Assembly (NCBI GenBank): GCA_900770415.1 | Contig: CAAGKN010000007.1 | Coordinates: 1 to 64,000 of the forward strand | Source: Clostridia bacterium | GTDB taxonomy: Bacteria > Bacillota > Clostridia > TANB77 > CAG-508 | Direction of reading: 5' to 3' | DNA: 64,000 nt | Shown: piece by piece, positions 45,501-55,755 of the stretch | How the letters are laid out: each line of letters begins with the position of its first letter | Position numbering within the stretch: the first letter of the stretch is position 1 | Program-made: the position numbers and the translations under genes | Notes under the pieces: model-generated | Databases searched by the model: none | Told to the model about the DNA's origin: nothing | What the model saw: only the letters and a program-made list of their open reading frames with translations

Positions 45501-47396
45501 ATAAAAGCAACAATAGAAGATGCATATAGTGATGGAGCAGAATTTATTTACGAAGGAGGACAACTAGGATATAAAACAACAATAACAAATGTATCTGACG
45601 AAACTTTAACAAATGTAGTTGTTACAAGTAAATTGCCAGAAGGAACAAAGTTGGATGAAAATAATGAGAGCTATATTTGTGTTTTAAATGACCAGATAGT
45701 TAAAGTTGATATAAAAGAAGAGAAAAAGGAAAATGAAATTAAATATACAATACCAAAACTTGAAAAAGACCAACAAATAAGAATGGAAGTTTATGTAATA
45801 GAAGCAAAAGGATTATTAGAAGGTATTGTTGAAAAAGAAGTAACATATTCAGTGTTAGTAGATGCAGATCAAATAAAAAGCTATGCAATAAATAAGAAAG
45901 ATTTGGTTATTAAGCCAAAACTAGATTTTGAAGTTACTTCAACAAATTTAACTGAAAAAACAAGAAATAAATATGTTAAGCCAGGTGATGTATTAGAATA
46001 TATTGCAAAAATAAAAAATAATACTAATTTTACTCATACAATATATTTTGAAACTAATATTATAAAAGGAATAGATTTGGAATCAATTATAACTAATAAT
46101 GAAGAAATAGAAATAAAAAGAGATACAAATTATAACCTAAGATGCGATTTAAAGGCAGGAGAAGAATTAATTATTACATGGAAAGGAAAGGCTTTTAGAT
46201 ATCAAGAAGAAGATTGTAAATTAGAAAGTATATCTAAATATTATGTAAAAACGTATTCTAGAGATGGATTTACAGAAGTAAAACAACAAGAGCCAGTTAC
46301 TAAACAAATAGATTATATAATAAAAAGTGAAAATGTTCCGGATGAGCCAGATAAACCAGTAGATCCAGGCAAACCAGATACGCCAACAGATAAAACATAT
46401 AGCATTTCTGGTACAGCATGGCTTGATGAGAACGAAGACGGAATAAAAGATGAAAAAGAAAAATTATTAAAAGGTATTTTAGTAAAAATAAAACAAATTA
46501 ACAAAGATAATGTTGCAGAATACTTAAAAGACGAAGATGGAAAAGAAATAACAGCAATAACAGATAATGATGGTAAATATGAATTTAAAAACTTAAAAGC
46601 TGGAAAATATATAATAGAATTTGAGTACAACACAAAAACGTACAAACTTACACCAGTAGTAAACAAAGACTCAGTTCCATCTGCACCTACAACAAACGAA
46701 GGAACAACAGTAACAACAGATACTTTAAACCTAGTTAGCGAAAATATTGAAAATATTAATATAGGTTTAGTGCTAAATGCAAAATTTGATTTAGAATTAA
46801 ACAAATATATTACAAGAGTAGTAGTTCAAAACGATAGTGGAACAACAGAATACAAATACAATAACGAGCAATTAGCAAAAGTAGAAATAAAAGCAAAACA
46901 AATGGCAAGCTCAACAGTATTTGTAGAATATCAGATAGAAGTTAAAAACAACGGAGCAGTTCCAGGAACAGCAAGTGTAATAGCAGACTACTTACCAAAA
47001 GGACTAAAATTCAGCTCAGAAATGAACACAATTTGGTATCAAGGAACAGATGGAAACCTATACACAGAAGCACTAAAAGATGTAACTCTAGAACCAGGGG
47101 AATCAAAACAAGTTAAATTGATATTAACAAAAGCAATGACAGCAAATAACACTGGAACATTTACAAATGCGGCAGAAATATACGAAGACAAAAACGATTT
47201 TGGACTAGTAGATACAAACTCTAAACCGGCAAATCAAGAGCAAAAAGAAAACGATTATAGTACAGCAGAATTAATTATAAGTACAGCAACAGGTAGTCCA
47301 ATGATGTATATCGGAATAATAATAACAAGTATGCTTATATTAGGTGGCGGCATATATCTAATAAATAAAAAAGTAATACTTGAAAAGAATATATAG
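42527..47396 (+). CDS. Giant surface protein with SdrD_B-like domain, read through one CGGN site
   Basis: A conceptual product of 1622 residues. A signal peptide (about residues 16-46, ATFLVLTLTFSNFALL-GSYL) is followed by many beta-rich, DUF11-like repeats. A Cna-B/SdrD_B-like domain (SISGTAWLDENEDGIKDEKE) follows a Pro/Asp linker near residue 1270. The C-terminus is a membrane anchor (MMYIGIIITSMLILGGGIYL) with a Lys tail. I see no LPXTG. CGG 42629 is in frame within the hydrophobic core of the signal peptide; skipping C gives Gly35. AGGAGG precedes the ATG. Confidence 0.82.
42629..42632 (+). other. CGGT +1 site in the surface protein signal peptide
   Basis: CTA CTT CGG T: skipping C yields ALLGSYLGSGLISYAA and opens the 1588-codon frame. 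The zero frame stops 14 codons after CGG. Confidence 0.85.
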
Positions 47397-47413
47397 GAAA
47401 GGAGGGAAATAAA

Positions 47414-50400
47414 GTGAAAGAAAATATAAATAAGAATATAAAAAAGATAATAATAGTACTAGTGGTAATGATACTAATTAGTATATTATCAAATTTTAAA
47501 GGGAACGAAGTCTTAGGATATAGTACAATTCCAAATAGTGTTTCAAGTATTAGCATAGGAAAAAAGTATCAAGCTAACTTAAATACTTTAGAGAAAAATA
47601 ACTTTTTATATTGTAATGATCTTAGCAATACAGAAGTATGGGCAAGCGAACCAGCGAAATATTGTAATTATGAAGTTAAAGGATCGGTATATGTTAATAC
47701 AGGAAATAATCCACTTATAACAATAAAAGGTAAAGTACCAAGCAAAGGAAAAAATAATGCGCTTAAAATCTCATATGCATTGGCAGATCAAAAACTTAAT
47801 GAAAGTAATACAAACAATTTGAGAGAAAAAGTCGAAAAAATGATGGATCAAAAGAAAATAGCCAGTTTAAAGAATGCTGGGAAATTCAATCATTGGTTAT
47901 ATTATGTTTTCTTGCATCCAGAGCAAGTTGCTATATGGGAACTTCATGGACAGAATGGAATGAAAGCATTTAAAAATAGCTCAGATTATGTAAGCGAAAG
48001 TGGGATACTGAATGCAGGAATAGGAGATCTTGGGGATTTACTAGCTTTTATGCTTATAGGAACGAGATCTACATTTGACGGAGCAACATTAACAGAGGCA
48101 GACTATAAAAACCGCCAAGAAATTAAGGTGGATCAATCTGTTACACCTAATACTAATTATGATATTTCAAATAGTACTATAAAAGATAAAATAAAAAATT
48201 TTCCTACTGGTCAAAATGTAGAGAATTATATAGCAGTTGGACCATATAGATATGTTGCTTCAAACGGAGACTATATTCAAAAAATAGAAGTTAAGAAAAA
48301 TGGACAAAGTACATATACCAACTTGGATAAAAAAAATACTGATATAATTGTTTTAGCAAAAACAAAAGAAGGAAATTATTCTCCTATATATACAAATACT
48401 AATGAAATCTTATATGATGACGAAATAGGAAAAGATATAGAAACAGAATTTTATGTTCTAGTGAAAAAAGCTTCTACAGTTGTTTCGATAGAAGATTTAA
48501 GGATAACTATTGGCAGAAATGATTTGGAAGCAACATGGTATTATTTAGAAGGCGAAAGAACAAATGAAGGTAAAATGCCACAAAGATTACTTGTAGGTGA
48601 AGGAAAGTATAAAAAAACATTTTTCCCATTAAATTACAAAGTCAACCTTATCCCTCCTGTACAAGTTGAATTAGACAAAGTGGATACTGCTGGAGATGCA
48701 GTTGAAGGAGCTAAATTTAGCATAGAATACAGCAATGGACTAAAAGGAGAAACAAAAGCAGTTGGAAAAGATGGAAAAATAGTATTTTCACAAGTACAAC
48801 CAACTAGTCCAGATGAATTTACAGCAACAATAACAGAAACATTTACACCAGCAGGTTATAAAAAACTAGAAAAACCAATCGTGCTAAAATTCACATATGA
48901 CCAGAATAAAGCAGTATGGAAAGTAGAAAAAATAAGCGGACCAGATGAAAAAATAACAATAGGAACAGTTACTAAAGATAGCAAATCAGGAATAAATAAA
49001 ATTCCTGTAACAGTAGAAAACAAATCTATAATAGAAAAATTAACATTATTAAAAACTTCATCAGTAGGTGGAGGAAAAGTTGAAGGAGCAAAATTCAAAT
49101 TAACATTAACAAACGTTGCAAGTATAAAGAACCATCAAATACCAGAAGCAGGGGAAGTAACAATAATTGAAACAACAAATGCAGATGGAAATCTTGTGTT
49201 AGAAGACATTGAAATAAAAGATTTAAATGAACCAGTAGTAATTACAATAGAAGAAATAGAAGCACCAGTAGGTTACAAAAAAATTGAAGGAACAATAACA
49301 GTAACACTAAAAAGAGAGGGAAATGGATATAATATATCTGAAACAAAAAAAGACACAACTGTTACTGATGATGAGTTTAAAGCAGGAAAAGTAGAATTAA
49401 AAAATCACGAATTAGAATTAAACATTAAAGATATTCCTGTAATGAACCTAGGTGGAATAGTTTGGACAGAGAAGATACAAACAGATAAAGCAACAGCTGA
49501 AATAAATAATCAATATGATGGCGAAAATCAGGACGAAGCTTTAGCTGGTATAAGAGTAATCTTATATAAAGACGGAAAAAAAGTTGCAGAAACAACTTCA
49601 TCAGATGGAAATCAAAAGGCAACATACACGGATCATAAGGGAAATAAAGTAGAAGTAAACCTAGCAAAAGGTGAGTATATGTTTACAGATATAACAGCGG
49701 GTGATGACTATTACGTAGTATTTGAATATGATGGAATCAAATACCAAGCAATGACAAATAGTAAAGAAGAAGCATATACAACAAAAGCAAGAGATACAAA
49801 AATAGCTGAAGAACCTAACCGTAAAGATTTTAATGATAATACAAAAACAATATATGGTACTGGTAAAGTAGATAAAAGCAAAACTGATACTGAATGGATT
49901 ATAGAATATGATTTAGATAATAACAGTACACCTAATAAAGCAATATATAAAGATGTAAAAAATAAAAATGGTGAGCTACAATATGTAGAAGGCAAAACAT
50001 ATACATATTTGAGTAAGACAGAAGATTGGATGGGTACATGGAATACAGATGGAACAATAAACAAATCTCATTATGCATTTAATATAAACTGTGGATTAAG
50101 CAAAAAATCATTTGATTTAAGTTTAGGAACAGATGTAAAAGATGCAACAGTAACAATAAATGGTAACCAAACAACATATACGTATGACCAAATATTAGAT
50201 GGAAAGTTAAATGAAGCATTAAATAGACCAAGTAGCGAGAAGAAAATAGGAGATAACAAAATAGAATACAACTTATATTTGGCTGTTTCAGACTATAATT
50301 ACAGAATTGCGGATTATAAAGTAGGTGCTATCGAAAATAACTATGATGCGGAAGCGTTAAGTAAAGAACAAATAGAATCAGCAAAAAAAGATTCAGAGCT

Positions 50401-52735
50401 AGAAGTATATGTTACATATAGAATAGAATTAAAAAATCAAAGTACACAACATGATGCAAAAGTAAACTTGGTGGAATATCATTTTGATGAACATTACCAG
50501 TATGTAAGCATAAAAAATGCAACTGCAGAAAAAGACCCAAATGCTAGGGTATTATATATAACTCCTGACAAAGGAATAGAGGCTGGAACATCACTAAAAG
50601 ATATAGAAATAAAATTTGAAGTATTACCAGATGGAGATAATAAATGTGTACTAGGTACAGATTATTTAAATCAAGCAGAAATTGTATCATACACGACTGG
50701 TGGTGGACTTGTAGATGAAGACTCAGCACCAGGAAATGCTTTCTTAGAAGAAAATAAAGTAAGATATGAAGACGATACAGACGAAGCAAACGGAATACAA
50801 ATAAAATTAAAAACCAATGCAGAAAGAAGTATTTCTGGAAAAGTATTTGATACTGAAAATAATAGCGTTAATGATGTAATCGTTCAACTTATAGAACTTG
50901 TAGAAATCAATAATAAACAATATGAATATATTTGGCAAGAAACAGTAGCTGGAAGCAATAAAGAAGATAAAAGTCGTACAGTAAAAACAACAGCAAGAAA
51001 TGGATATGTAGGAGAGAATTATACCGTTACAAATGAAGCTGGTGAATACAAATTTACACAAAGAATTATTCCAGGTAACTACATTGTAAGATTCATATAT
51101 GGTGATGGAAGTACTTACGATATAACAGATAACACATTAAAATATAACGGTGAAGACTACAAATCTACTTATGTTATTTATAACTATAATGAAGAATGGT
51201 ACAACAATACATCTCTAAATGGAGAAAATTCAAAAGCAGTTGATAATGAAGCAAGAAGATTAAGAGTAATGAGCTATGCAGTAGATGTAGATGGTAAAAA
51301 AGGCGCTGAATTAGCTAAATTAGATGGAGCTACAAATGCAGAAGGTTTAAAAGATGTATTAGCAAACACTTGGATGTGTGCAGAAACACTAAAAATAAAA
51401 ATGCCAGTAGATGCAGATGCAAAAGAAAATACAAATGCTGACACAACAGTAGCTGATGGAAGTAATCCAAATGTTGGAAATACTCAATTCGCAAACGTAA
51501 ACTTTGGCTTAATGGAAAGACCTAAAACAAAATTAGTATTAGAAAAATACATAACAGGATTAACAGTAAAACCAGTAGCAAGCGGAGTAAACTTAATAGC
51601 AAATGCAACAGCAAACATTAACGACATACTTGAAGCAAAAGCTGGCGATACAATAAAATTAGAAGGACAACAAGATGGACTATTTGCAACAAAATCAGGA
51701 AGAACAGATAGAGGATTATGGTACTTACAAACAGATACAACAGAATTAGCACAAGGCGCAGACGCATACATAACATATACGTATGTAATTAAAAACGAAG
51801 GTGACGAAGATTACTTATCTAAAACTTTAATAGATAAATACAATGAGGGCACTGATGCATATAAAGAATATTTAGTAGGAGAAGAAGGAGAAGAAGGACT
51901 AGAAAAACTTGTTAAAGAAAAAATAAAATCAAAAGGATTTACAAAAGGAGAATATTTAAGTAGATTCTACTATACAGGTAATTCAGATAATTCAGAAAAT
52001 AGTTTTAACCCAACTCCTGTTTTAGCATCAGTAGAGCAAATCCAAGAAGCATTAAACCCAAAAGTAAAATTCGTAAACAGCACAACAGACTTTACTAAAG
52101 CTGATAGAAATGATGGTAATAAGTATCCTTACTATAATAGAGACGGAGAATTAAAAGAAAATAATAACAACATTAAAGAAATAATAACAAGTACAACAGG
52201 AACAGATAAATTAAAAATAAAAGAGAATAACACTTCTAAAAAACTTGTAGTTTCAGTAGGTTTATCAGCATCAGAAATAGAAAATGGTGGAGTATACGAT
52301 AGCTATATAGCACAAGTAACATATTATACAAATGCAGCAGGAAGAAGAGACCAAAGCACACCAGAAAACTTAAGTTATGTGCATAGTGAAGACACTAATA
52401 TGAATATGGAATCTTACAAAGATTCAGCAGGAAATATGATTACTGCAGTAGGTTCAGGTGAAAAAACAACATATACTTTGTACAAAATAGATGGTTCACA
52501 AGAGAAAATACAAAAATCCGATATAGTATTTGAAAAAGGCAAACTAATTTATAAAGGAAGTGTTTATGAAAAACTAAATGAACAAGACGAATTCTGGGCT
52601 GAAAGATTTACAATTACAAAACCAACAGGTGAAGATAAAATAACACCAGTACAAATAGCAATAATAACAATATCAGCAGTAGCAGTACTAGGAGTAGGAA
52701 TTATCTTAATCAAAAAATTTGTACTTAAAAAATAA
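47414..52735 (+). CDS. Giant surface protein with SpaA/Cna-B repeats
   Basis: A 1773-residue exported protein. A signal segment (residues 9-30) leads into a unique N-terminal domain. Prealbumin-like SpaA/Cna-B domains start near 415 (VELDKVDTAGDAVEGAKFSI) and 545 (LTLLKTSSVGGGKVEGAKFK), SdrD_B-like domains near 680 (LGGIVWTEKIQTD) and 1140 (RSISGKVFDTENNSVNDV). It ends with a membrane helix (AIITISAVAVLGVGIILI) and a basic tail. No LPXTG is seen. It follows the preceding surface gene by 17 bases, so the two are probably made together for a surface layer or fibre. Confidence 0.85.
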   Translation: MKENINKNIKKIIIVLVVMILISILSNFKGNEVLGYSTIPNSVSSISIGKKYQANLNTLEKNNFLYCNDLSNTEVWASEPAKYCNYEVKGSVYVNTGNNPLITIKGKVPSKGKNNALKISYALADQKLNESNTNNLREKVEKMMDQKKIASLKNAGKFNHWLYYVFLHPEQVAIWELHGQNGMKAFKNSSDYVSESGILNAGIGDLGDLLAFMLIGTRSTFDGATLTEADYKNRQEIKVDQSVTPNTNYDISNSTIKDKIKNFPTGQNVENYIAVGPYRYVASNGDYIQKIEVKKNGQSTYTNLDKKNTDIIVLAKTKEGNYSPIYTNTNEILYDDEIGKDIETEFYVLVKKASTVVSIEDLRITIGRNDLEATWYYLEGERTNEGKMPQRLLVGEGKYKKTFFPLNYKVNLIPPVQVELDKVDTAGDAVEGAKFSIEYSNGLKGETKAVGKDGKIVFSQVQPTSPDEFTATITETFTPAGYKKLEKPIVLKFTYDQNKAVWKVEKISGPDEKITIGTVTKDSKSGINKIPVTVENKSIIEKLTLLKTSSVGGGKVEGAKFKLTLTNVASIKNHQIPEAGEVTIIETTNADGNLVLEDIEIKDLNEPVVITIEEIEAPVGYKKIEGTITVTLKREGNGYNISETKKDTTVTDDEFKAGKVELKNHELELNIKDIPVMNLGGIVWTEKIQTDKATAEINNQYDGENQDEALAGIRVILYKDGKKVAETTSSDGNQKATYTDHKGNKVEVNLAKGEYMFTDITAGDDYYVVFEYDGIKYQAMTNSKEEAYTTKARDTKIAEEPNRKDFNDNTKTIYGTGKVDKSKTDTEWIIEYDLDNNSTPNKAIYKDVKNKNGELQYVEGKTYTYLSKTEDWMGTWNTDGTINKSHYAFNINCGLSKKSFDLSLGTDVKDATVTINGNQTTYTYDQILDGKLNEALNRPSSEKKIGDNKIEYNLYLAVSDYNYRIADYKVGAIENNYDAEALSKEQIESAKKDSELEVYVTYRIELKNQSTQHDAKVNLVEYHFDEHYQYVSIKNATAEKDPNARVLYITPDKGIEAGTSLKDIEIKFEVLPDGDNKCVLGTDYLNQAEIVSYTTGGGLVDEDSAPGNAFLEENKVRYEDDTDEANGIQIKLKTNAERSISGKVFDTENNSVNDVIVQLIELVEINNKQYEYIWQETVAGSNKEDKSRTVKTTARNGYVGENYTVTNEAGEYKFTQRIIPGNYIVRFIYGDGSTYDITDNTLKYNGEDYKSTYVIYNYNEEWYNNTSLNGENSKAVDNEARRLRVMSYAVDVDGKKGAELAKLDGATNAEGLKDVLANTWMCAETLKIKMPVDADAKENTNADTTVADGSNPNVGNTQFANVNFGLMERPKTKLVLEKYITGLTVKPVASGVNLIANATANINDILEAKAGDTIKLEGQQDGLFATKSGRTDRGLWYLQTDTTELAQGADAYITYTYVIKNEGDEDYLSKTLIDKYNEGTDAYKEYLVGEEGEEGLEKLVKEKIKSKGFTKGEYLSRFYYTGNSDNSENSFNPTPVLASVEQIQEALNPKVKFVNSTTDFTKADRNDGNKYPYYNRDGELKENNNNIKEIITSTTGTDKLKIKENNTSKKLVVSVGLSASEIENGGVYDSYIAQVTYYTNAAGRRDQSTPENLSYVHSEDTNMNMESYKDSAGNMITAVGSGEKTTYTLYKIDGSQEKIQKSDIVFEKGKLIYKGSVYEKLNEQDEFWAERFTITKPTGEDKITPVQIAIITISAVAVLGVGIILIKKFVLKK

Positions 52736-52743
52736 TAATAAAT

Positions 52744-52780
52744 AAAAACCAATAAAAGGCAAAACCTTTTATTGGTTTTT
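52744..52780 (+). terminator. Terminator after surface protein operon
   Basis: A 16-bp stem (52744-52759 with 52765-52780) ending in TTTTT. Confidence 0.85.
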
Positions 52781-52784
52781 AAAT

Positions 52785-52809
52785 TGTAGAGGCGAACTGC
52801 GTTCGCCCG
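52785..52809. repeat. GC-rich palindromic repeat (52785 copy)
   Basis: Tgtagaggcgaactgcgttcgcccg, with a ggcgaac/gttcgcc stem. Confidence 0.75.
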
Positions 52810-52839
52810 AAAAATCATCAAAGAAAATAATGCAAACAT

Positions 52840-52867
52840 TGTAGGGGTCGCAGTCCTCGGCGACCCG
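52840..52867. repeat. GC-rich palindromic repeat (52840 copy)
   Basis: Gtaggggtcgcagtcctcgg then cgacccg. The same sequence recurs at 54135 and, inverted, at 54084. Confidence 0.8.
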
Positions 52868-52925
52868 AAGACATCGAAGAATTAACAAAAATATATTGCA
52901 TATGTGATTTAAAAATCATGATGAT

Positions 52926-52956
52926 TGTAGGGGCAGACACAGGGCCTGCCCCTACA
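52926..52956. repeat. GC-rich palindromic repeat (52926 copy)
   Basis: Tgtaggggcag ... ctgcccctaca is a near-perfect palindrome of 31 bases. Confidence 0.8.
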
Positions 52957-52979
52957 TCGTTTGCAACAAATTTATTTTT

Positions 52980-53003
52980 GGGCGTATGCAATACGCCCCT
53001 ACA
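52980..53003. repeat. GC-rich palindromic repeat (52980 copy)
   Basis: Gggcgtatgcaatacgcccc then taca, in the inverted orientation. The gap up to 53239 otherwise has only AT-rich sequence. Confidence 0.75.
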
Positions 53004-53239
53004 AATCCCACCTCTCACCTCAATTATACAAATTCCAATTTATCCTACAAAAGTAAAAGGAAAAAAATGTTAAATGTAGAATAATATAAATACAAGATGA
53101 TAATTTGCAAAATCTAAAAATTCATGGAAAATTCTTTCCAACAAATTTCCAAAAACACAAAAATACTAAATATGGAGGTGGTAAACCCAATTATTTAACA
53201 TGCAAATTTTATTATAAACCAAAGAAAGGAAGAAAAAAT

Positions 53240-54079
53240 ATGAATAAAAATAAAAAGATGCTATCTCCAAAAATAGATGTAGTATTTAAGATGCTATTTG
53301 GAGAACAAAAACACGAAAGAATAACAAAAAAATTAATAGAAGATGTAATAGAAGAAAAAGTAGAAACCATAGAATTAGAACAAACACCATATTTATGGGG
53401 AAACCAAGCAGACGACAAATTAGGAATAATAGATGTAAGAGCAACAATAAATGGCAAGAACCCAATAGATATAGAAATGCAAATATTAGATAATCATGAT
53501 ATAGAAAAAAGAATATTATTTTATTGGTCAAAATTATATTTAAAACAAATAGACAGAGGAGATGATTATAATAAATTAAATAGGAGTATAAGTATAATAT
53601 TTTTAGATTATGAAATAGAAAAATTGAAACAATTGCCAATACATACAAAATGGCAAATAAGGAATGATAAAAATGGCAAAACAATCTTGACAGAAGACCT
53701 AGAGATACCAAAGATAAATAGAATGTTAGAAAATGGAAAACTAAAAAAATGGATATTATTTTTGGAAAATCCTGAAGGGGAGGAAACAAAAAGAATGGCA
53801 GAGAAAGAAAAAGAAATAAAAGAAGCAATAGAAACACTAGAAGATATAAGCAGTGATGAAGCAAAGGAAAGAATAGCAGAATTAAGACAAAAATATATAA
53901 TGGATACGAAATCGCAATTAAGAACAGCAGAAGAAAAAGGGTTAAAAAAAGGATTAGAAGAAGGAATTAAAAGTGGGAAAAAAGAAATTGCTAAAAAAAT
54001 GCTACAAAAAAATATTGCACTGGAAACAATAATTGAAATAACAGGATTAACAGAGGAAGAAATAGAAAAAATAAATTAA
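53240..54079 (+). CDS. Rpn/PDDEXK_2-family nuclease (putative transposase-like)
   Basis: A 279-residue protein of the recombination-promoting nuclease family. LSPKIDVVFKMLFGEQKHER opens the domain. The PD-(D/E)XK core shows IIDVRATINGKNPIDIEMQI, and RILFYWSKLYLKQIDRGDDY follows. A C-terminal coiled coil (about 190-240) and the ending ETIIEITGLTEEEIEKIN are also usual. The ATG at 53240 follows AAGGAAG. It is surrounded by palindromic repeats on both sides. The family is linked to horizontal gene transfer, but no terminal inverted repeats of an insertion sequence are seen. Confidence 0.88.
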   Translation: MNKNKKMLSPKIDVVFKMLFGEQKHERITKKLIEDVIEEKVETIELEQTPYLWGNQADDKLGIIDVRATINGKNPIDIEMQILDNHDIEKRILFYWSKLYLKQIDRGDDYNKLNRSISIIFLDYEIEKLKQLPIHTKWQIRNDKNGKTILTEDLEIPKINRMLENGKLKKWILFLENPEGEETKRMAEKEKEIKEAIETLEDISSDEAKERIAELRQKYIMDTKSQLRTAEEKGLKKGLEEGIKSGKKEIAKKMLQKNIALETIIEITGLTEEEIEKIN

Positions 54080-54083
54080 AATT

Positions 54084-54111
54084 GCGGGTCGCCGAGGACT
54101 GCGACCCCTAC
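54084..54111. repeat. GC-rich palindromic repeat (54084 copy, inverted)
   Basis: Gcgggtcgccgaggactgcg then acccctac is the reverse complement of the 54135 copy, starting five bases after the Rpn stop. Confidence 0.8.
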
Positions 54112-54134
54112 TATAAAAAACATATTGCAAACAT

Positions 54135-54162
54135 TGTAGGGGTCGCAGTCCTCGGCGACCCG
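54135..54162. repeat. GC-rich palindromic repeat (54135 copy)
   Basis: Tgtaggggtcgcagtcctcg then gcgacccg. Together with the inverted copy at 54084 it can form a larger stem. Confidence 0.8.
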
Positions 54163-54226
54163 TATTTCCAAAACAATTAATGCATATAAATTTTAAAAAT
54201 AGATATAATAAAATTATTGGTAGATA

Positions 54227-54255
54227 TTGTATGAAAAAAATGCTTGTGATATAAT
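54227..54255 (+). promoter_or_regulatory. Promoter of the M18 aminopeptidase gene
   Basis: TTGTAT (54227-54232), 17 bp, TATAAT (54250-54255) with an extended TG. Confidence 0.65.
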
Positions 54256-54306
54256 TTATAAAAATGGGTAAAACCAAATATATAACAAAAGAAAGGAGCA
54301 TAGCTT

Positions 54307-55707
54307 ATGTCAGAATATGAAGAGCTAAAAGCAAGATTATTTAACAAAAAAGAGTGCGGATGGGAAAACTTAAGAGAAGAAGAAAGAACTAGAATAGAAA
54401 CATTTGGAAATGAATACATTTATTTCTTGAATAAATGCAAAACAGAAAGAGAAGCAGTAGAATTTAGTAAAGAAATATTACAAAAAAATGGTTTTATGGA
54501 TTTAAGAGAAAAACCAACATTAATGCCAGGAGATAAAGTATACTATATAAATAGAGCTAAAAGTGTATATGTTGCAGTAATAGGAACAGATACATTAGAA
54601 ACAGGATTAAATATAGTTGGAGCACATATAGACTCTCCAAGATTAGATTTAAAACCAAATCCATTATATGAAGATTCAGGATTTGCATATTTTAAAACAC
54701 ATTATTATGGAGGAATAAAAAAATATCAATGGACAACAATTCCACTTAGCATACATGGAGTTATAGTAAAAACAACAGGAGAAAAAATAAGAATAAATAT
54801 AGGGGAAGACGAAGCAGACCCAATATTTACAATAACAGATTTGCTTCCACATTTAGCACAAGATCAAATGGAGAAAAAACTAAAAGAAGGAATTGCGGGA
54901 GAAGATTTAAACCTACTTATAGGAAGCATTCCTTATGGAGACGAAAAAATAACAGAAAGAGTAAAATTAAACGTTTTAAGAATACTAAATGAGAAATATG
55001 GAATAACAGAAAAAGACCTATTGAGTTCGGAACTAGAATTAGTACCAGCATTTAAAGCAAGAAGTTTAGGATTTGACAGTAGCATGGTAGCAGGTTATGG
55101 ACAAGACGATAGAATATGCGCATTTACAGCATTAAGAGCAATTTTAAATATAAATAATCCTAAAAAAACAGCAGTGTGCATATTAGCAGACAAAGAAGAA
55201 ATAGGAAGTATGGGAAATACAGGAATGGAATCAAATGTATTTGACACATTTGTAGCAGAACTACTAAACAAAAAAGCAGAAAACAGGCCAAACCAACTAG
55301 ATAAAGTATTTTGCAATTCCAAAATGTTATCAGCAGATGTAGATGCAGGTTTAGATCCAATATATGCAAACGTATCAGAAAGAAATAATGCATCATTCCT
55401 AGGACATGGAATAGGACTAAATAAGTACACAGGAGCAAGAGGAAAATCAGGAGCATCAGACGCAAATGCAGAATATGTAGCACAAATAAGAGCAATGTTA
55501 GAAAGAAATGAAATACCATATCAAATAGGAGAACTAGGAAAAGTAGATGTAGGCGGTGGCGGAACAATAGCCTATATTCTAGCAAATAAAGGAATAGACG
55601 TAATAGACTGTGGTGTGCCAGTATTATCAATGCACTCACCATATGAAGTAACAAGCAAATATGATATATACCAAGCATACAGAACTTACCAAGCATTTAT
55701 GAAATAA
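54307..55707 (+). CDS. M18 family aminopeptidase
   Basis: A 466-residue zinc aminopeptidase of the M18 (ApeA/aminopeptidase I) family, which removes N-terminal residues from peptides in the cytoplasm. The metal and catalytic motifs are GAHIDSPRLDLKPNPL, the Asp in GQDDRICAFTALRA, ADKEEIGSMGNTGM and the late His in PVLSMHSPYEV. A 31-bp palindrome after it acts as terminator. Confidence 0.93.
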   Translation: MSEYEELKARLFNKKECGWENLREEERTRIETFGNEYIYFLNKCKTEREAVEFSKEILQKNGFMDLREKPTLMPGDKVYYINRAKSVYVAVIGTDTLETGLNIVGAHIDSPRLDLKPNPLYEDSGFAYFKTHYYGGIKKYQWTTIPLSIHGVIVKTTGEKIRINIGEDEADPIFTITDLLPHLAQDQMEKKLKEGIAGEDLNLLIGSIPYGDEKITERVKLNVLRILNEKYGITEKDLLSSELELVPAFKARSLGFDSSMVAGYGQDDRICAFTALRAILNINNPKKTAVCILADKEEIGSMGNTGMESNVFDTFVAELLNKKAENRPNQLDKVFCNSKMLSADVDAGLDPIYANVSERNNASFLGHGIGLNKYTGARGKSGASDANAEYVAQIRAMLERNEIPYQIGELGKVDVGGGGTIAYILANKGIDVIDCGVPVLSMHSPYEVTSKYDIYQAYRTYQAFMK

Positions 55708-55708
55708 A

Positions 55709-55747
55709 AATGAGGGAAAAAGGGGCCTGTCCACTTTTTCCCTCATT
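55709..55747. terminator. Palindrome/terminator between convergent genes
   Basis: Aatgagggaaaaag and ctttttccctcatt arms around a ggggcctgtcca loop. It serves the M18 gene and the pyrE-like gene, and its loop resembles the GGGTC/CTGTCC palindromes at 20200 and 21078. Confidence 0.75.
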
Positions 55748-55755
55748 TAGTTAAA

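Noticed and set aside
53105..53239. Longer N-terminus for the Rpn-family gene
   Set aside because: The upstream in-frame segment lacks the domain and AAGGAAG supports the ATG at 53240.
53240..54079. Insertion sequence
   Set aside because: The gene is of the Rpn/PDDEXK_2 type, but I see no terminal inverted repeats or target-site duplication that would define an element.
52785..54162. CRISPR array
   Set aside because: The repeats are palindromic, irregularly spaced, in both orientations and without uniform spacers or cas genes.
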